Both the position numbers and the translations under genes were made by a program. A DNA stretch of 64,000 nucleotides from CAYGAW01 sp964492135 (lineage in GTDB: Bacteria > Chloroflexota > Anaerolineae > UBA7937 > B3-Chlor): NCBI GenBank assembly GCA_964492135.1, contig CAZBJW010000001.1, forward strand, positions 1 through 64,000, in the 5' to 3' direction. Under the pieces are notes generated by a model that saw only the letters and a program-made list of their open reading frames with translations, did no database searches and was not told the origin of the DNA. Positions 42,885-52,975 of the stretch are shown here, piece after piece (position 1 is the first letter of the stretch; every line of letters starts with the position of its first letter).

Positions 42885-44003
42885 TTACCTCTCCCCGCCG
42901 GTCCAGACGCCAGACATGCCCTCCAGCGCCTCGATCAACCGGGCGTTCTGAGCCTTGTTGCCGACTGTGATGCGGAGGCAGTTGGGCAGATCATAAGCGG
43001 TACAGGGCCGGACAATGATGCCTTTCTCCAACAGCCATTGCTGGATCGTTGCCGCCTGCGGGCCGATCTCGACCAGAATGAAGTTAGTATGGCTTTCGAC
43101 GTATTGCAACCCCAACCGGTCAAACTCGCGATACAGAAAGAGACACCCCGCGTGGTTGGTCGCCACCGACCTCTTGAGAAAGGCTTCGTCCTCCAGGGCG
43201 GCGATACCCGCGGCCTGGGCCAGTAGGTTGACGGCAAACGGCTCCTTAACCCTGTTCAGCGGGGCCAGGATCTCGGGATCGGCCACCGCGTATCCCAGGC
43301 GGATGCCAGCTAGGCCATAGGACTTGGAAAAGGTACGCATGATCATCACGTTGTTCCGGCCTTCCCAGATATATTTGAGGGTATCCGGGTACTCGTCGGA
43401 ATCGACAAACTCGTAATAGGCCTCGTCGAAGACCACCAGAACGTGGTCGGGCACTTTCTCCATAAAGGCATCCACCTCGGCCGCCGTGACGATCGTCCCC
43501 GTCGGGTTATTGGGGTTGCAGACAAAGATGAGCTTGGTCTTGTCGCTGATCGCCTGCGCCATCGCCTCCAGGTCCAGTCTGTAGTTCTTCAGGGGCGTCT
43601 TGATGAGCGTCGCCCTCATGATGTGGGTGTAAATGTCGTAGACAGGAAAAGAGGAGCGGCTGACGATGACCTCGCTCTCCTCCTCCAGGTAGGCCAGACA
43701 GGTCTGCATAATGATGCCGTCTGCCCCATTGCCCACGGTCACCTGCTCTGGCTCAACCCCAAGGTGCTCCGCAAGCGCGTGTAGCAGATAGTAGCTCTGC
43801 CCGTCCGGGTAAAGGTTCAGCCGGGGAAGCGCTTCCTCTATAGCAGCCAGTGCCTTGGGCGACGGGCCCAGCGGATTTTCGTTAGACGCCAGCTTGATCA
43901 CATCTTCTACCCCATATTCCCTCTGTACCTCCTCGATGGGGGTGCCGGGCACGTAGGGCTTCAGGGCATCCAGGCCTCGCTGTGGTTTGATGCGTGTCGT
44001 CAT
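42885..44003 (-). CDS. hisC: Histidinol-phosphate aminotransferase-like enzyme
   Basis: The 372-residue fold-type I PLP enzyme has the HisC pattern: LASNENPLGPSPKA, NPNNPTGT, FDEAYYEF, the PLP lysine Lys227 in RTFSKSYGLAGIRLGY, and RPCTAYDLPNCLRITVG. HisC-type enzymes often also transaminate aromatic amino acids. No other his genes are nearby, and it overlaps the ADP-forming acyl-CoA synthetase gene by four bases upstream of an indolepyruvate oxidoreductase. Here it may therefore produce aryl pyruvates from aromatic amino acids. Both roles are possible. Confidence 0.87.
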   Translation of the reverse strand: MTTRIKPQRGLDALKPYVPGTPIEEVQREYGVEDVIKLASNENPLGPSPKALAAIEEALPRLNLYPDGQSYYLLHALAEHLGVEPEQVTVGNGADGIIMQTCLAYLEEESEVIVSRSSFPVYDIYTHIMRATLIKTPLKNYRLDLEAMAQAISDKTKLIFVCNPNNPTGTIVTAAEVDAFMEKVPDHVLVVFDEAYYEFVDSDEYPDTLKYIWEGRNNVMIMRTFSKSYGLAGIRLGYAVADPEILAPLNRVKEPFAVNLLAQAAGIAALEDEAFLKRSVATNHAGCLFLYREFDRLGLQYVESHTNFILVEIGPQAATIQQWLLEKGIIVRPCTAYDLPNCLRITVGNKAQNARLIEALEGMSGVWTGGER

Positions 44004-46042
44004 CGGTTCACTTGCTCCTTACGTATCACTCTGACATCTCCCACCACCAATCCCTTCGAGAACGAGAAGACCGGGTTCAGGTCTATCTCGCCGATCTCGG
44101 GGTAGCGGAAGGGAAGCAGGGAGAAGTTGACCAGAACGTCCGCCAAAGCATCCAGGTCACAGGGCTTCTGTCCTCTGACTCCCTTAAGTAGCGGGAAGGA
44201 TTTGATCTCCTGGATCATGGCCTCAGCCTCGACGCGATCTACCGGGGCTACCCGCAGGGAGATATCGTGCCAGATGTCGGTGTAGATACCGCCCAGGCCA
44301 AAGGCGACTACGGGGCCAAACTGGGGATCTTGCGAGAGCCCTAGCAACACCTCTTGGACACCCTCGATCATCGGATAGATGACCACGCCCCGAAAGTCCC
44401 TGCACATGACAGCCTGTTGAATCGCTTCAAAAGCAGCCAGGGCCGCTTCTTCATCACGGATGTCTAGGACCACACCACCGCAATCCGATTTGTGCAGAAT
44501 GTCGGGCGAGACCACCTTCATCACCACAGGATAGCCGATCTCGCCCGAGCCCTGCACCGCCTCTGCCTGAGTCGTGGCGAAGCGAAAATCAGGAACCGGG
44601 ATGCCGTTCTCCCGAAGCCAGACCATCGCTTCGGGTTCAAGCATCTGTCCATCGCCAGGCAGCGGCTTTTGCTCGCGGGGGATCTCCGGCAGTGACCGAC
44701 TGCCAACCCTGCGGGCCTCATATTCGGCCATGTGTGCCAGCGCCGCCAGAGCCCGTTCACCAGTGGCAAAGTTGGGCATGCCATGCCCCTGCAAGTAAGC
44801 GATTCCTTTGGCCACGATCTGCCCGGGCAAGAAGCTGGCCACTATCGGCTTTCCGCTCTGCTCCGCGGCGTCGCAGATTCCCCTGGCTAGGGGCACAGAG
44901 TCAAGGTAGGGCGTGGCAATGTTCAAGGCCAGGGCCGCATCGTACTCCTGCAACAGAGCCAACAGCGTCTTCCGGTACCCGTCCTCCGTCCCTTCCACCG
45001 TCAGGTCAATGGGATTGTTCAGCGCGCAGTGCGCGGGTAAGAATTCGGAGAGCTCCTGTATCAGTTCAGGGCTGGGCTCGGCCACCTCGAGGCCGACCCC
45101 CTCGGCCCGGTCGGCGGCCACCACGCCTGGACCGCCCGAGTTGGTCACAATGGCGACCCGCCGCCCTTTCAGGGGAGGCACGTAGAGGAAGCCTTTGCAG
45201 AGATCGAACATCTCCTCGATCGTATAGACCCGAATAGCTCCACACTCTCGCAAGACGGCATCGTAGATGGCGTCCGAGCCGGCCATGGAGCCGGTGTGCG
45301 AGAGAGCCGCCCGCTGCCCCGACTGGGTGCGGCCCGCCTTGATGACCACCAGGGGCTTGCGGCTGGTGCACTCCTGTACCGCTTGCATAAACTCCCGTCC
45401 ATTGGCTGCACTTTCGATGTACAGCGCCACCACTTTGGTCTCGAGATCGCTAGCCAGGTATCGCAAGAAATCGATCTCATTCAGATCAGCCCCATTGCCA
45501 TAGCTCACGAACTTGGAGACGCCCAGCCCATACTCCTTCGCCCAGGACAGAAAAACGCCTCCTACAGCACCACTCTGGGCAACGATGGCCACCTCCCCAA
45601 CAGGCGGCCTGGTCTCCAGCGTTGGGAAGAGATGGTGACTGGTGTTTAAGATGCCGGCACAGTTGGGACCGACAAACCGTATGCCGTATTGCCCGGCCAC
45701 CCGCTTGATCTCATCCTCCCCCGCTCTGTTACCGACCTCGGAAAACCCTGCCGTAATGATCACAGCCGCCTTGACACCAGCCCGACCGCAATCCTCCAGC
45801 ACACCTGGCACCGTCGGAGTAGGCGATACGATGACGGCCAGGTCCACGGGCCGGTCGATTTTGACCACCGCGTCATAGCCCGGGACGGAGAAGACCCCCC
45901 GACCCTTGGGGTTGATCGCAAAAACGTCGTGATAACCACCATCCAGGACCTGGCGGATCAGCTCGTAGCCAAGCTTGCCCTCCGATGTGGAGCCCACAAC
46001 GGCCACCCCTCTGGGGTAGAAAAGGCTCTGGATACTCATCAA
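44000..46042 (-). CDS. acd: Acetate/acyl-CoA ligase (ADP-forming), alpha-beta fusion
   Basis: The 680-residue protein has a CoA-binding domain (VAVVGSTSEGKLGYELI), two succinyl-CoA-synthetase-like domains with the phosphohistidine segment ALSHTGSMAGSD, and a C-terminal ATP-grasp domain (about 460-680; EIGYPVVMKVVSPDILHKSD). It converts acyl-CoA, ADP and phosphate to acid, CoA and ATP, the energy-conserving last step of amino-acid fermentation. Together with the oxidoreductase just upstream it would cash in aryl-CoA or acyl-CoA from 2-oxoacids. Confidence 0.92.
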   Translation of the reverse strand: MMSIQSLFYPRGVAVVGSTSEGKLGYELIRQVLDGGYHDVFAINPKGRGVFSVPGYDAVVKIDRPVDLAVIVSPTPTVPGVLEDCGRAGVKAAVIITAGFSEVGNRAGEDEIKRVAGQYGIRFVGPNCAGILNTSHHLFPTLETRPPVGEVAIVAQSGAVGGVFLSWAKEYGLGVSKFVSYGNGADLNEIDFLRYLASDLETKVVALYIESAANGREFMQAVQECTSRKPLVVIKAGRTQSGQRAALSHTGSMAGSDAIYDAVLRECGAIRVYTIEEMFDLCKGFLYVPPLKGRRVAIVTNSGGPGVVAADRAEGVGLEVAEPSPELIQELSEFLPAHCALNNPIDLTVEGTEDGYRKTLLALLQEYDAALALNIATPYLDSVPLARGICDAAEQSGKPIVASFLPGQIVAKGIAYLQGHGMPNFATGERALAALAHMAEYEARRVGSRSLPEIPREQKPLPGDGQMLEPEAMVWLRENGIPVPDFRFATTQAEAVQGSGEIGYPVVMKVVSPDILHKSDCGGVVLDIRDEEAALAAFEAIQQAVMCRDFRGVVIYPMIEGVQEVLLGLSQDPQFGPVVAFGLGGIYTDIWHDISLRVAPVDRVEAEAMIQEIKSFPLLKGVRGQKPCDLDALADVLVNFSLLPFRYPEIGEIDLNPVFSFSKGLVVGDVRVIRKEQVNR

Positions 46043-46063
46043 GTGCTCCCCAGAACACTGGTG

Positions 46064-46654
46064 CTATGAACCATCAAGGTTAGCCTCAATCCCCGCCTGA
46101 AACGCAAGAACGTTGCGCACCCTGCCCCTGGCCCACTTCATTTGCACGAGTTGTGCCACGTCCGATGAGTCCAACAGTCCGGTGTGGCCGATGGCCGCAC
46201 CCAGCACATACACATTTGCTGGAACAGGCATATCCTGATAAAGAGGCAGGCTCTCGGCGTCAAGGTAGAGCATGCTGCCCCCAGCCGCTTGCACCTGCTG
46301 TCGCACCTGCTCCAGCGTAGGATAGGCGGCCTTGCCCAGCATAACAGCCATCGGCGACCAGACGTGGCCAAAGAGCACGAACTCCTTGCCGGGCTTGATG
46401 AAGCGAACCGCCTTGAGCGCCTCGGACAGTTCCATCGCGATCACCAGGTCAGCGCCCTTCTCGGGAATATTCGGCCCGACTGTCTGGCGACCCAGTCGAA
46501 CCTGCGCCTTGACGAATCCACCCCGCTGGGCCATGCCTTTCGTCGGGTAGAAATTGACCGGAATCCCCTTACGGAAGGCCGCCTCAGCCACAATCTCGGC
46601 CATGGTCAGGACCCCCTGACCACCAACGCCCACGAGAAGAACGTCATAGTTCAT
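46064..46654 (-). CDS. iorB: Indolepyruvate:ferredoxin oxidoreductase beta subunit
   Basis: The 196-residue pyruvate-ferredoxin-oxidoreductase gamma-like subunit has VLLVGVGGQGVLTMAEIVAEAA at the N-terminus and PTKGMAQRGGFVKAQVR. It overlaps iorA by four bases. The pair oxidatively decarboxylates aryl pyruvates to aryl-CoA with reduction of ferredoxin. Confidence 0.92.
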   Translation of the reverse strand: MNYDVLLVGVGGQGVLTMAEIVAEAAFRKGIPVNFYPTKGMAQRGGFVKAQVRLGRQTVGPNIPEKGADLVIAMELSEALKAVRFIKPGKEFVLFGHVWSPMAVMLGKAAYPTLEQVRQQVQAAGGSMLYLDAESLPLYQDMPVPANVYVLGAAIGHTGLLDSSDVAQLVQMKWARGRVRNVLAFQAGIEANLDGS

Positions 46655-48519
46655 GTTGGAGGCCCTTTCACGATGGCTTCACGGTTGCAAACCGCAGCAC
46701 ACAGGCCACAGCCGTAGCACAGAACGGGGTCGAGGGCAATGGCATCCTCTTCGATGTCAATGGCAGGACACCCGGTGACGCTGATGCACAGTTTGCACAA
46801 GTTGCAGTTCTCAGGCAACACCCTGACCTGCCCGACCCGGAGACCCCGCCGCATGGCCTGGATGGCGCACTCCTGACGCGAGAGCACGACCTTGACCCCT
46901 GGCAGCGTCAGCGCTTTCTGGATAGTGGCAGTGGACTCATCCAGGTCGAAGGGATCAATAATGGAGAAGTGTTCCACCCCCAGTGCGGGGATGATCCTCG
47001 CGATGTCCAGCCTGCGGTTGCCGGGCTGCTGGGAGGCCTGGTCGGTGCCTGGATTCACCTGCATCCCAGTCATGCTGGTCCAGCCGTTGTCCAGAATGAT
47101 CAGGGTCAGAGGCACCTGGTGCTGGACGGCGTTGATCAGGCCCGGGATGCCAGCGTGGAAGAAGGTGGAATCCCCGATGGTGGCGATTACCGGGGTCTTG
47201 ACCCCGCCGTGGACGTACCCCTGAGCGAGGCTGACGCTGGCGCCCATGGAGACCTCGTTCCAGACGGTGTGGAACGGCGGGTTCATCCCCAGGATCGTGC
47301 AGCCGATGTCCCCCGTCACCATCACCTCATCCTTCTTATACCCCAGCCTTCTGATGGCCCGGTCGATGGCCATGAAAGTCCCGCGGTGGGGGCAGCCCGC
47401 ACAGACGGTGATGGGGCGCTCGGCCGCCAGCCGCTCCGCCGCGTCGTCCCCCGCTAACAGATCCTCTGGGATGAGCAGATCCAGCGCCACGCCGATGCCC
47501 TGCACCACCTGGCCCACGCCATACTCGCCGACCCGCTCAAAGGGACCGTCCAGTTTGCCGACAACCCTGCCCGCAAAGCCTATCCTCTGGGCTTCCACGC
47601 AGATGCCCTTCTCGATGTATGGCTCCAGTTCCTCCAGGACTATGATGGTGTCGCAGTGGCGAAGTAGTGCCTGCACTTCCGTGGCCGGGAACGGGTTGAC
47701 TGCGGTCACTCGCAGTACGGAGACCGCGTCCTGCTCGAACCCGAACTGCGCTGCGATCTCGAACCCCTCCTCCAGGTAGGAGGACGTTACCCCCGAGGCG
47801 ACGATGCCCAGCCCTCCCGCTCCCGCGGCCAGTTGGAGCCGGTTCAATCCCATCTCGCCGATGATCTGGGCTGCCTTCTCCAGCCGGGCGATCAGGTCAC
47901 GATGCTGGGCCATGCAGATGGCGGAGCCAGCCTTGGTGAACCGGGCGATGTCCCGCAATAGTTTCGCCTCCCGCTCGGGAACGGGCGCCAGCTCCTCCAC
48001 CTCCACCGGCGCCTTGGAGTTGGCGATGGCGGTCACCAGTCTGACAAAGACGGGAGTCCCTGTCTGCTCCGATAGGTCGAAGGCGACCTGAGTCAACCGG
48101 TACGTCTCCGCCACCGAAGCGGGCTCCAGCATGGGCAGGTCGGACATGAGGGCAAAGCCGCGGGAGTCCTGCTCCGCCATGCCGGCATGAACGCCCGGGT
48201 CGTCGGCCACGTAGATCACCAGACCGCCAATACAGCCCGAATACGCGACGGAGATCAAGGAGTCGTAGGTCACGTTCAGCCCTGACATCTTCATCGTGCA
48301 TAGGGCCCGCTGACCGGCCCACGAAGCGCCCGCCGCTATCTCAAACGCGACCTTTTCGTTGGTGCTCCATTCCACGTACACGCCCTCGGGGTCCGTTGCA
48401 AGAAGACTGTCCAGCGCCCCCGTGGACGGCGTGCCCGGGTAGCCGGTCACGACCTTTACCCCGGCGTGCAGAGCGCCCAGGGCAAGGGCCTCATTCCCGG
48501 TGAGCAACTTCTCCCTCAA
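46651..48519 (-). CDS. iorA: Indolepyruvate:ferredoxin oxidoreductase alpha subunit
   Basis: The 622-residue protein carries an N-terminal pyrimidine-binding domain (LLTGNEALALGALHAG), a TPP domain (GDIGCTILGMNPPF, GDSTFFHAGIPGL) and two C-terminal ferredoxin-like 4Fe-4S motifs (CNLCKLCISVTGCP, CYGCGLCAAVCNREA). Length and order match IorA. It is oxygen-sensitive chemistry in the known enzymes and so supports an anaerobic lifestyle. Confidence 0.95.
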   Translation of the reverse strand: MREKLLTGNEALALGALHAGVKVVTGYPGTPSTGALDSLLATDPEGVYVEWSTNEKVAFEIAAGASWAGQRALCTMKMSGLNVTYDSLISVAYSGCIGGLVIYVADDPGVHAGMAEQDSRGFALMSDLPMLEPASVAETYRLTQVAFDLSEQTGTPVFVRLVTAIANSKAPVEVEELAPVPEREAKLLRDIARFTKAGSAICMAQHRDLIARLEKAAQIIGEMGLNRLQLAAGAGGLGIVASGVTSSYLEEGFEIAAQFGFEQDAVSVLRVTAVNPFPATEVQALLRHCDTIIVLEELEPYIEKGICVEAQRIGFAGRVVGKLDGPFERVGEYGVGQVVQGIGVALDLLIPEDLLAGDDAAERLAAERPITVCAGCPHRGTFMAIDRAIRRLGYKKDEVMVTGDIGCTILGMNPPFHTVWNEVSMGASVSLAQGYVHGGVKTPVIATIGDSTFFHAGIPGLINAVQHQVPLTLIILDNGWTSMTGMQVNPGTDQASQQPGNRRLDIARIIPALGVEHFSIIDPFDLDESTATIQKALTLPGVKVVLSRQECAIQAMRRGLRVGQVRVLPENCNLCKLCISVTGCPAIDIEEDAIALDPVLCYGCGLCAAVCNREAIVKGPPT

Positions 48520-48533
48520 CCCCTATCTCCTCA

Positions 48534-49898
48534 TCAGTGGTGAACAGGCTCCGCCTGTGATTCGAGCGTGGGCAGGAACTGCCCCTGCCCCGGTTCGGCC
48601 ACGATATCCCCCTGCCACAGAACACGGTGTCCTCGCTGGAAGGAGATCTCCGGCCAACCCAATACCGTGCGTCCTTCATATAGGGTGTACCGGGCGTTGG
48701 AGTGCTGGTTCTCCGCGCGGATGGTGAACTTGCGGGTTGGATCAAAGACCACCAAGTCCGCGTCGGAACCGACGGCGATCGTGCCCTTGCGTGGGTAGAG
48801 CCCAAAGATGCGCGCGGGGTTCTCGCACAACACCTGCACCAGGCGCACCACGCTGATGCGCCCCTGGTTGACCCCCCCGTCGTAGGTCAGCGGCAGCAGC
48901 GTCTCGATCTGCGGCGAGCCGAAACTCTGCTCCAGGAAATCCCCCCGTACATCCTTCCGCTTGGGTGCGTGGTCCGAGGCCACCACCTGGAGCGTGCCAT
49001 CGCGTAGCGCCTCCCATAGCGCAGCCCGGTCGTGGGCGGTGCGGATCGGCGGCCCGATCTTGGCCAGCGCCCCGCGCTCTTCGATGATCTCCTGCGTCAG
49101 AGTGAGGTAGTGGGGGCAGGTCTCGGCGAAGACCCTCCGCCCCTCCGCCTGAGCGCGATGGATAGGCCGCAGCGCACGGGCAGCGGTAACGTGGGGAATG
49201 TACAGCGGGCAACCCACCACCTCGGCCAGACAGAGAGCACGAAAGACCGCCTCCTCCTCCAGCGCAGCCGGACGGGAGGCATTGAACTGGTTGGGCGAGG
49301 CGTTCGGCCCCTTGAGGTACTTATCCTCCAGGTAATCAATGCCACCCCCGTTCTCGGCGTGGACCATGGCCATGCCCCCACACTCCGCCAAGATGTCCAT
49401 CGCCCTGATCAACTGATAGTCGTCCGTATACCACCCCTGTTTGAGGTAGGTCAGGAAGAACTTGAAGGTACGGACGCCCATCTCCATGACCTGGGGGATC
49501 TCCGGCACCTGCCGGGGGGCCTCAAACAGCCCGCCGTGCAGTCCAAAGTCCAGGCGGGAGTGCGCCAGCCCGTCCTGAAGCATCTGCTCCACGCGCTCCA
49601 CCAGGCTCTCTCCGGGACGGGCGTAGGCGAAGTGCAGTAGCGTGGTCGTGCCGCCGTAGGAGGCGATCCGCGAACACTCCTCCACGCTATCCAGGTAGAC
49701 TGGATGGACGTGCACGTCAATGATGCCGGGAAAGACGTACTTTCCGGTGATGTCCACCACCTCCCCGGCGACCTCGCGTGGCAGGTCCGCCTCAATAGCG
49801 GCGATCACCTCGCCCCGCACGCCCACGTCGGCACGGTGCATCCCCTTACCGGTGACGGCCGTGCCTCCGACTAGCAGCAGGTCAAACGGCTTCTCCAC
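48534..49898 (-). CDS. Hydantoinase/dihydropyrimidinase-family amidohydrolase
   Basis: The 454-residue cyclic amidase has the metal site HVHP after PGIIDVH, a candidate carboxylated lysine in TFKFFLTY, later metal histidines in IPHVTAA and ASDHAPK, and the ETCPHYLTL block. It opens cyclic amides such as hydantoins, dihydropyrimidines or allantoin; the exact substrate cannot be set, and allantoinase is possible given the ureide genes upstream. It lies 14 bases ahead of iorA in the same direction. Confidence 0.88.
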   Translation of the reverse strand: MEKPFDLLLVGGTAVTGKGMHRADVGVRGEVIAAIEADLPREVAGEVVDITGKYVFPGIIDVHVHPVYLDSVEECSRIASYGGTTTLLHFAYARPGESLVERVEQMLQDGLAHSRLDFGLHGGLFEAPRQVPEIPQVMEMGVRTFKFFLTYLKQGWYTDDYQLIRAMDILAECGGMAMVHAENGGGIDYLEDKYLKGPNASPNQFNASRPAALEEEAVFRALCLAEVVGCPLYIPHVTAARALRPIHRAQAEGRRVFAETCPHYLTLTQEIIEERGALAKIGPPIRTAHDRAALWEALRDGTLQVVASDHAPKRKDVRGDFLEQSFGSPQIETLLPLTYDGGVNQGRISVVRLVQVLCENPARIFGLYPRKGTIAVGSDADLVVFDPTRKFTIRAENQHSNARYTLYEGRTVLGWPEISFQRGHRVLWQGDIVAEPGQGQFLPTLESQAEPVHH

Positions 49899-50128
49899 CG
49901 CTTCTCCTCCCTATCCTGCTGGCATAACACGTATACTCGCGCCGTGCTTGTGACTCCGAATCTCAAAACGACATTGGGAGAGCGTAGATGACCGCTCTTT
50001 TGCCACGAGTTGCACGAATCTGGTTTCCTTATCTTATTCGTGAAATCCCTAGCCTCTTTGTGACGTTCTCCCCAGTTCTATATACGCAAGGCACAAGCCC
50101 AACGCGAGCAACCCTTCGCGATCCCGTT
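49899..50128. other. Intergenic, no feature seen
   Basis: These 230 bases separate the hydantoinase gene from the first molybdenum hydroxylase. The hydantoinase promoter is expected here, but I could not find a convincing -35/-10 pair on the minus strand. Confidence 0.4.
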
Positions 50129-52459
50129 TTACTCTTGACTACTCCTGGCGCGGTCCAACGCCGCCAACACCTTCTCCGGCGTCAGAGGCAGGTCGTAGAT
50201 GCGCGCCCCGATGGCGTTGGCGACGGCGTTGGCGACCGCCGGCGCGGCGGGCGTGAGCGCCGGTTCGCCGATGCCCTTAGCACCAAACGGCCCCAGGCCC
50301 GTGCCCGATTCCAGGATGATCACCTTCGTCGTGGGGAAATCGCGCGCTGTGGGGATCAGATACTCGGAGAGCGACGGCGTCTGGATCACGCCGTCCTTGA
50401 CCACCAACTCCTCCATCAGCGCGTAGCCCAGTCCCTGGGTGCTACCGCCTTGGATCTGTCCCTCGACCGCGGCGGGGTTGATGGCTCGACCTACATCGTG
50501 GCAAGCAACGCTCTTGAGCACCGTCATCTCGCCCGTCTCGGTATCCACGGCCACCTCGACCGCCTGTGTGCCGAAGGTAAAGTCGGGGAAGACCCGCCCC
50601 TGACCGGTCTCTGGATCAATGGGATCGGTGAAGGGGGCTTTGAACAGGGCCAGGTTCGAAAGCGGCAGGCCCTCAGCGGCGCATATCGCGGCCAGTTCTG
50701 CCAGCGGAAGCGATTCCTCTGGCTTGTCCTTGACGAACACCTTGCCATCGGCCAAGTCCAGGTTGTCGAGTGGCTCCTCGAAGTGCTTTTGTGCGCGGCC
50801 GAGCAGGACCTCGCGCACCGCGCTGGCGGCCTGAAAGACAGCGTTGCCCGACATGTAGAGTTGGCGGGTGGCGGTCGTCGTGCCCGCCAGGGGCGTCAGC
50901 GCTGAGTCTGTGCTGTAGATTGTCACCTGATCCAACGGGACCCCCAGCACCTCACTGACGATCTGGCAGAGGCTGGACACCTGCCCACCTCCGTGATCGG
51001 GTACTCCGCAGCGGATCACCACAGTGCCGTCCAGTTCGACACCGACCCAAGCCTGGGAGGTGTCGTGCAGCCAGGTGATGCGGCCATAACTCTGAAAATA
51101 GGAGGCAAAGCCCCGCCCCACCTTGATCGAGCCATGGTCGGGCCTCTTTTCGCCCAGTGCCTCCAGCGCCCGCGTGGCCGTCTCCTCCAGCCAAACGGCG
51201 CTTTCCATCTTCTGCCCGGTGGCGTTCCAGTCGCCCGTCCGGAGATAGTTGATGCGTCGCACCTCCAGCGGGTCCATATCCAGCGCCTTGGCGATCTCGT
51301 CCATCTGCTGCTCGTAGGCGACGCACGCCTGCGGGCCGCCAAAACCACGGCAGGCGCTAGTGAAGGGGTTATTGGTGGCCACCACCACGCTATCCACGTG
51401 GAGGTTATCTATGCGATAGGGGCCACCCGCCATCACCGTGGCGTAGAGCAACACGTAGGCGCTCAAGTAGGGATATGCCCCGGAGTCGGCGACCATCTCG
51501 ATCTCGGCAGCGGTGATACGCCCGTTCCTCTTGACGCCGGTGCGATGGGTGATGATGAAAGGATGGCGCTTGGAGTGGGCCATGATAGACTCCTCGCGCG
51601 TGTACACCAGTCGCACCGGACGGCGCGTATGCTTGGCCAGCAGCGCCAGGAAGATCTCGACTGTGATGTCCTCTTTGCCACCAAAGCCGCCACCGACCAT
51701 GGCACCCTGAACACGGATCTTGTTCTGCGGGACCCCCACGGCCAGGGCGATGCTGCGGAAATGCTCGACAACCTGGGTGGAGACGCGGATGTTGATCACG
51801 TCCCGTTCGTCCACCCAGGCCACGCCGCTCTCGGTCTCGAGGTAGGCGTGCTCAACGAAGGGCACGCGGAAGCTGTTCTTCACGATGAGGTCGGCCGCGG
51901 TCATGCCCGCCTCTAGGTCGCCTTTGCGGATCTTCCAGCGGGCCACGACATTGTCGGGCGGGAAGACCACGGGCGCGCCAGGCTTCATCGCCTCCAGGGG
52001 ATCGGGGATAACAGGCAGCGGCTCGTACTCCACCTCGATCAACTCCAGCGCGCGCTCCGCGATATCCAGCCTCTCCGCCGCCACCAGCGCGATGGGGTCA
52101 CCTACGAAGCGCACCACATCGGAGGCCAGCACCGGCACATCCCAACGGACGCGACGCTTTTGCCCTGTCTGGGCGGGTATGTCCGTGACCAGTCTGGCGT
52201 CTGGCAGATCCTCCCCCGTCAACACACAGGCCACGCCGGGCAGCGCCCGCGCCTTGTTCACAGCCAGGCGCTTGATGCGCGCCGAGGGATGGGTGCTGCG
52301 CAGCACCTTGACATGCAGCATGTTCGGCATCGTGAAGTCACCGGCATAGATGGTAGCGCCAACCGCCTTACTCAGCGCGTCCACTCGGCGCAGTGGTTTG
52401 CCTACCTGGCGCAGCTCGGGTAGTTGAACAGGAGGGAGTGGCTTGGCCTTGTATTTCAT
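50129..52459 (-). CDS. xdhA: Xanthine dehydrogenase-type molybdenum-binding subunit (set 1)
   Basis: The 776-residue protein has the aldehyde oxidase/xanthine dehydrogenase a/b hammerhead (IYAGDFTMPNMLHVKVLRS) and molybdopterin-binding domains (VGGGFGGKEDITVEIFLALL, CRGFGGPQA), ending with FGAKGIGEPALTPAAPA, whose Glu is the catalytic base of the family. It pairs with the FeS and FAD subunits encoded just upstream and overlaps the FeS gene by four bases. The substrate may be a purine, hypoxanthine-like or another N-heterocycle. Confidence 0.92.
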   Translation of the reverse strand: MKYKAKPLPPVQLPELRQVGKPLRRVDALSKAVGATIYAGDFTMPNMLHVKVLRSTHPSARIKRLAVNKARALPGVACVLTGEDLPDARLVTDIPAQTGQKRRVRWDVPVLASDVVRFVGDPIALVAAERLDIAERALELIEVEYEPLPVIPDPLEAMKPGAPVVFPPDNVVARWKIRKGDLEAGMTAADLIVKNSFRVPFVEHAYLETESGVAWVDERDVINIRVSTQVVEHFRSIALAVGVPQNKIRVQGAMVGGGFGGKEDITVEIFLALLAKHTRRPVRLVYTREESIMAHSKRHPFIITHRTGVKRNGRITAAEIEMVADSGAYPYLSAYVLLYATVMAGGPYRIDNLHVDSVVVATNNPFTSACRGFGGPQACVAYEQQMDEIAKALDMDPLEVRRINYLRTGDWNATGQKMESAVWLEETATRALEALGEKRPDHGSIKVGRGFASYFQSYGRITWLHDTSQAWVGVELDGTVVIRCGVPDHGGGQVSSLCQIVSEVLGVPLDQVTIYSTDSALTPLAGTTTATRQLYMSGNAVFQAASAVREVLLGRAQKHFEEPLDNLDLADGKVFVKDKPEESLPLAELAAICAAEGLPLSNLALFKAPFTDPIDPETGQGRVFPDFTFGTQAVEVAVDTETGEMTVLKSVACHDVGRAINPAAVEGQIQGGSTQGLGYALMEELVVKDGVIQTPSLSEYLIPTARDFPTTKVIILESGTGLGPFGAKGIGEPALTPAAPAVANAVANAIGARIYDLPLTPEKVLAALDRARSSQE

Positions 52460-52965
52460 CCCTCACCTCCTTGCCCTGAGCCCGTCGAAGGGCCTGCAGC
52501 AGCCATCTTCCCGGTTGCGACCAGGATCGCCTCGATGATCTGCCCGTAGCCCGTGCAGCGGCACAGGTTACCCGAGATGGCCTCGCGGATCTCGTCCTCG
52601 GTGGGATTGGGGTTGCGGTTCAGCAGTGCCTTCGCCATTATGATCATACCCGGTGTGCAATAGCCGCACTGCACCGCGTCGGCGTCGGCGAAGGCTTCCT
52701 GCAGCGGGTGGGGATTGTCCACCGTCCCCAGCCCGGCGTCGGTGATGATCTCCACACCGTCGGCCTGCCAGGCCAGCACGAGACAACTGTTCACAGCCTT
52801 GCCGTTCAACAGCACAGCGCATGCGCCGCAGTCCCCTTTCTCACAGCCGTTCTTGACGTCCGTATAACCCAGGTCGCGCAGGGCTTGGAGCAGGGTCACA
52901 TTTGCGGCCAAAGCGATCTGGTGCTTCCGCCCGTTTACGTTGAGGGTCACAACTCTCGGTTGCAT
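52456..52965 (-). CDS. xdhC: Molybdenum hydroxylase 2Fe-2S subunit (set 1)
   Basis: The 169-residue protein binds two 2Fe-2S clusters. The plant-ferredoxin-like site is CEKGDCGACAVLLNG plus a later Cys. The second is in QCGYCTPGMIIMAKALL and NLCRCTGYGQII. The last residues (STGSGQGGEG) are encoded by a low-complexity stretch just before the next gene. It passes electrons from molybdenum to FAD. Confidence 0.93.
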   Translation of the reverse strand: MQPRVVTLNVNGRKHQIALAANVTLLQALRDLGYTDVKNGCEKGDCGACAVLLNGKAVNSCLVLAWQADGVEIITDAGLGTVDNPHPLQEAFADADAVQCGYCTPGMIIMAKALLNRNPNPTEDEIREAISGNLCRCTGYGQIIEAILVATGKMAAAGPSTGSGQGGEG

Positions 52966-52975
52966 CGCTTTCCTC

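Noticed and set aside
50993..51916. A 307-codon open frame on the plus strand (and a similar one at 49988-50905)
   Set aside because: Both lie against the molybdenum hydroxylase gene, rich in Gly, His and Asp from antisense codons, with no recognisable domain.
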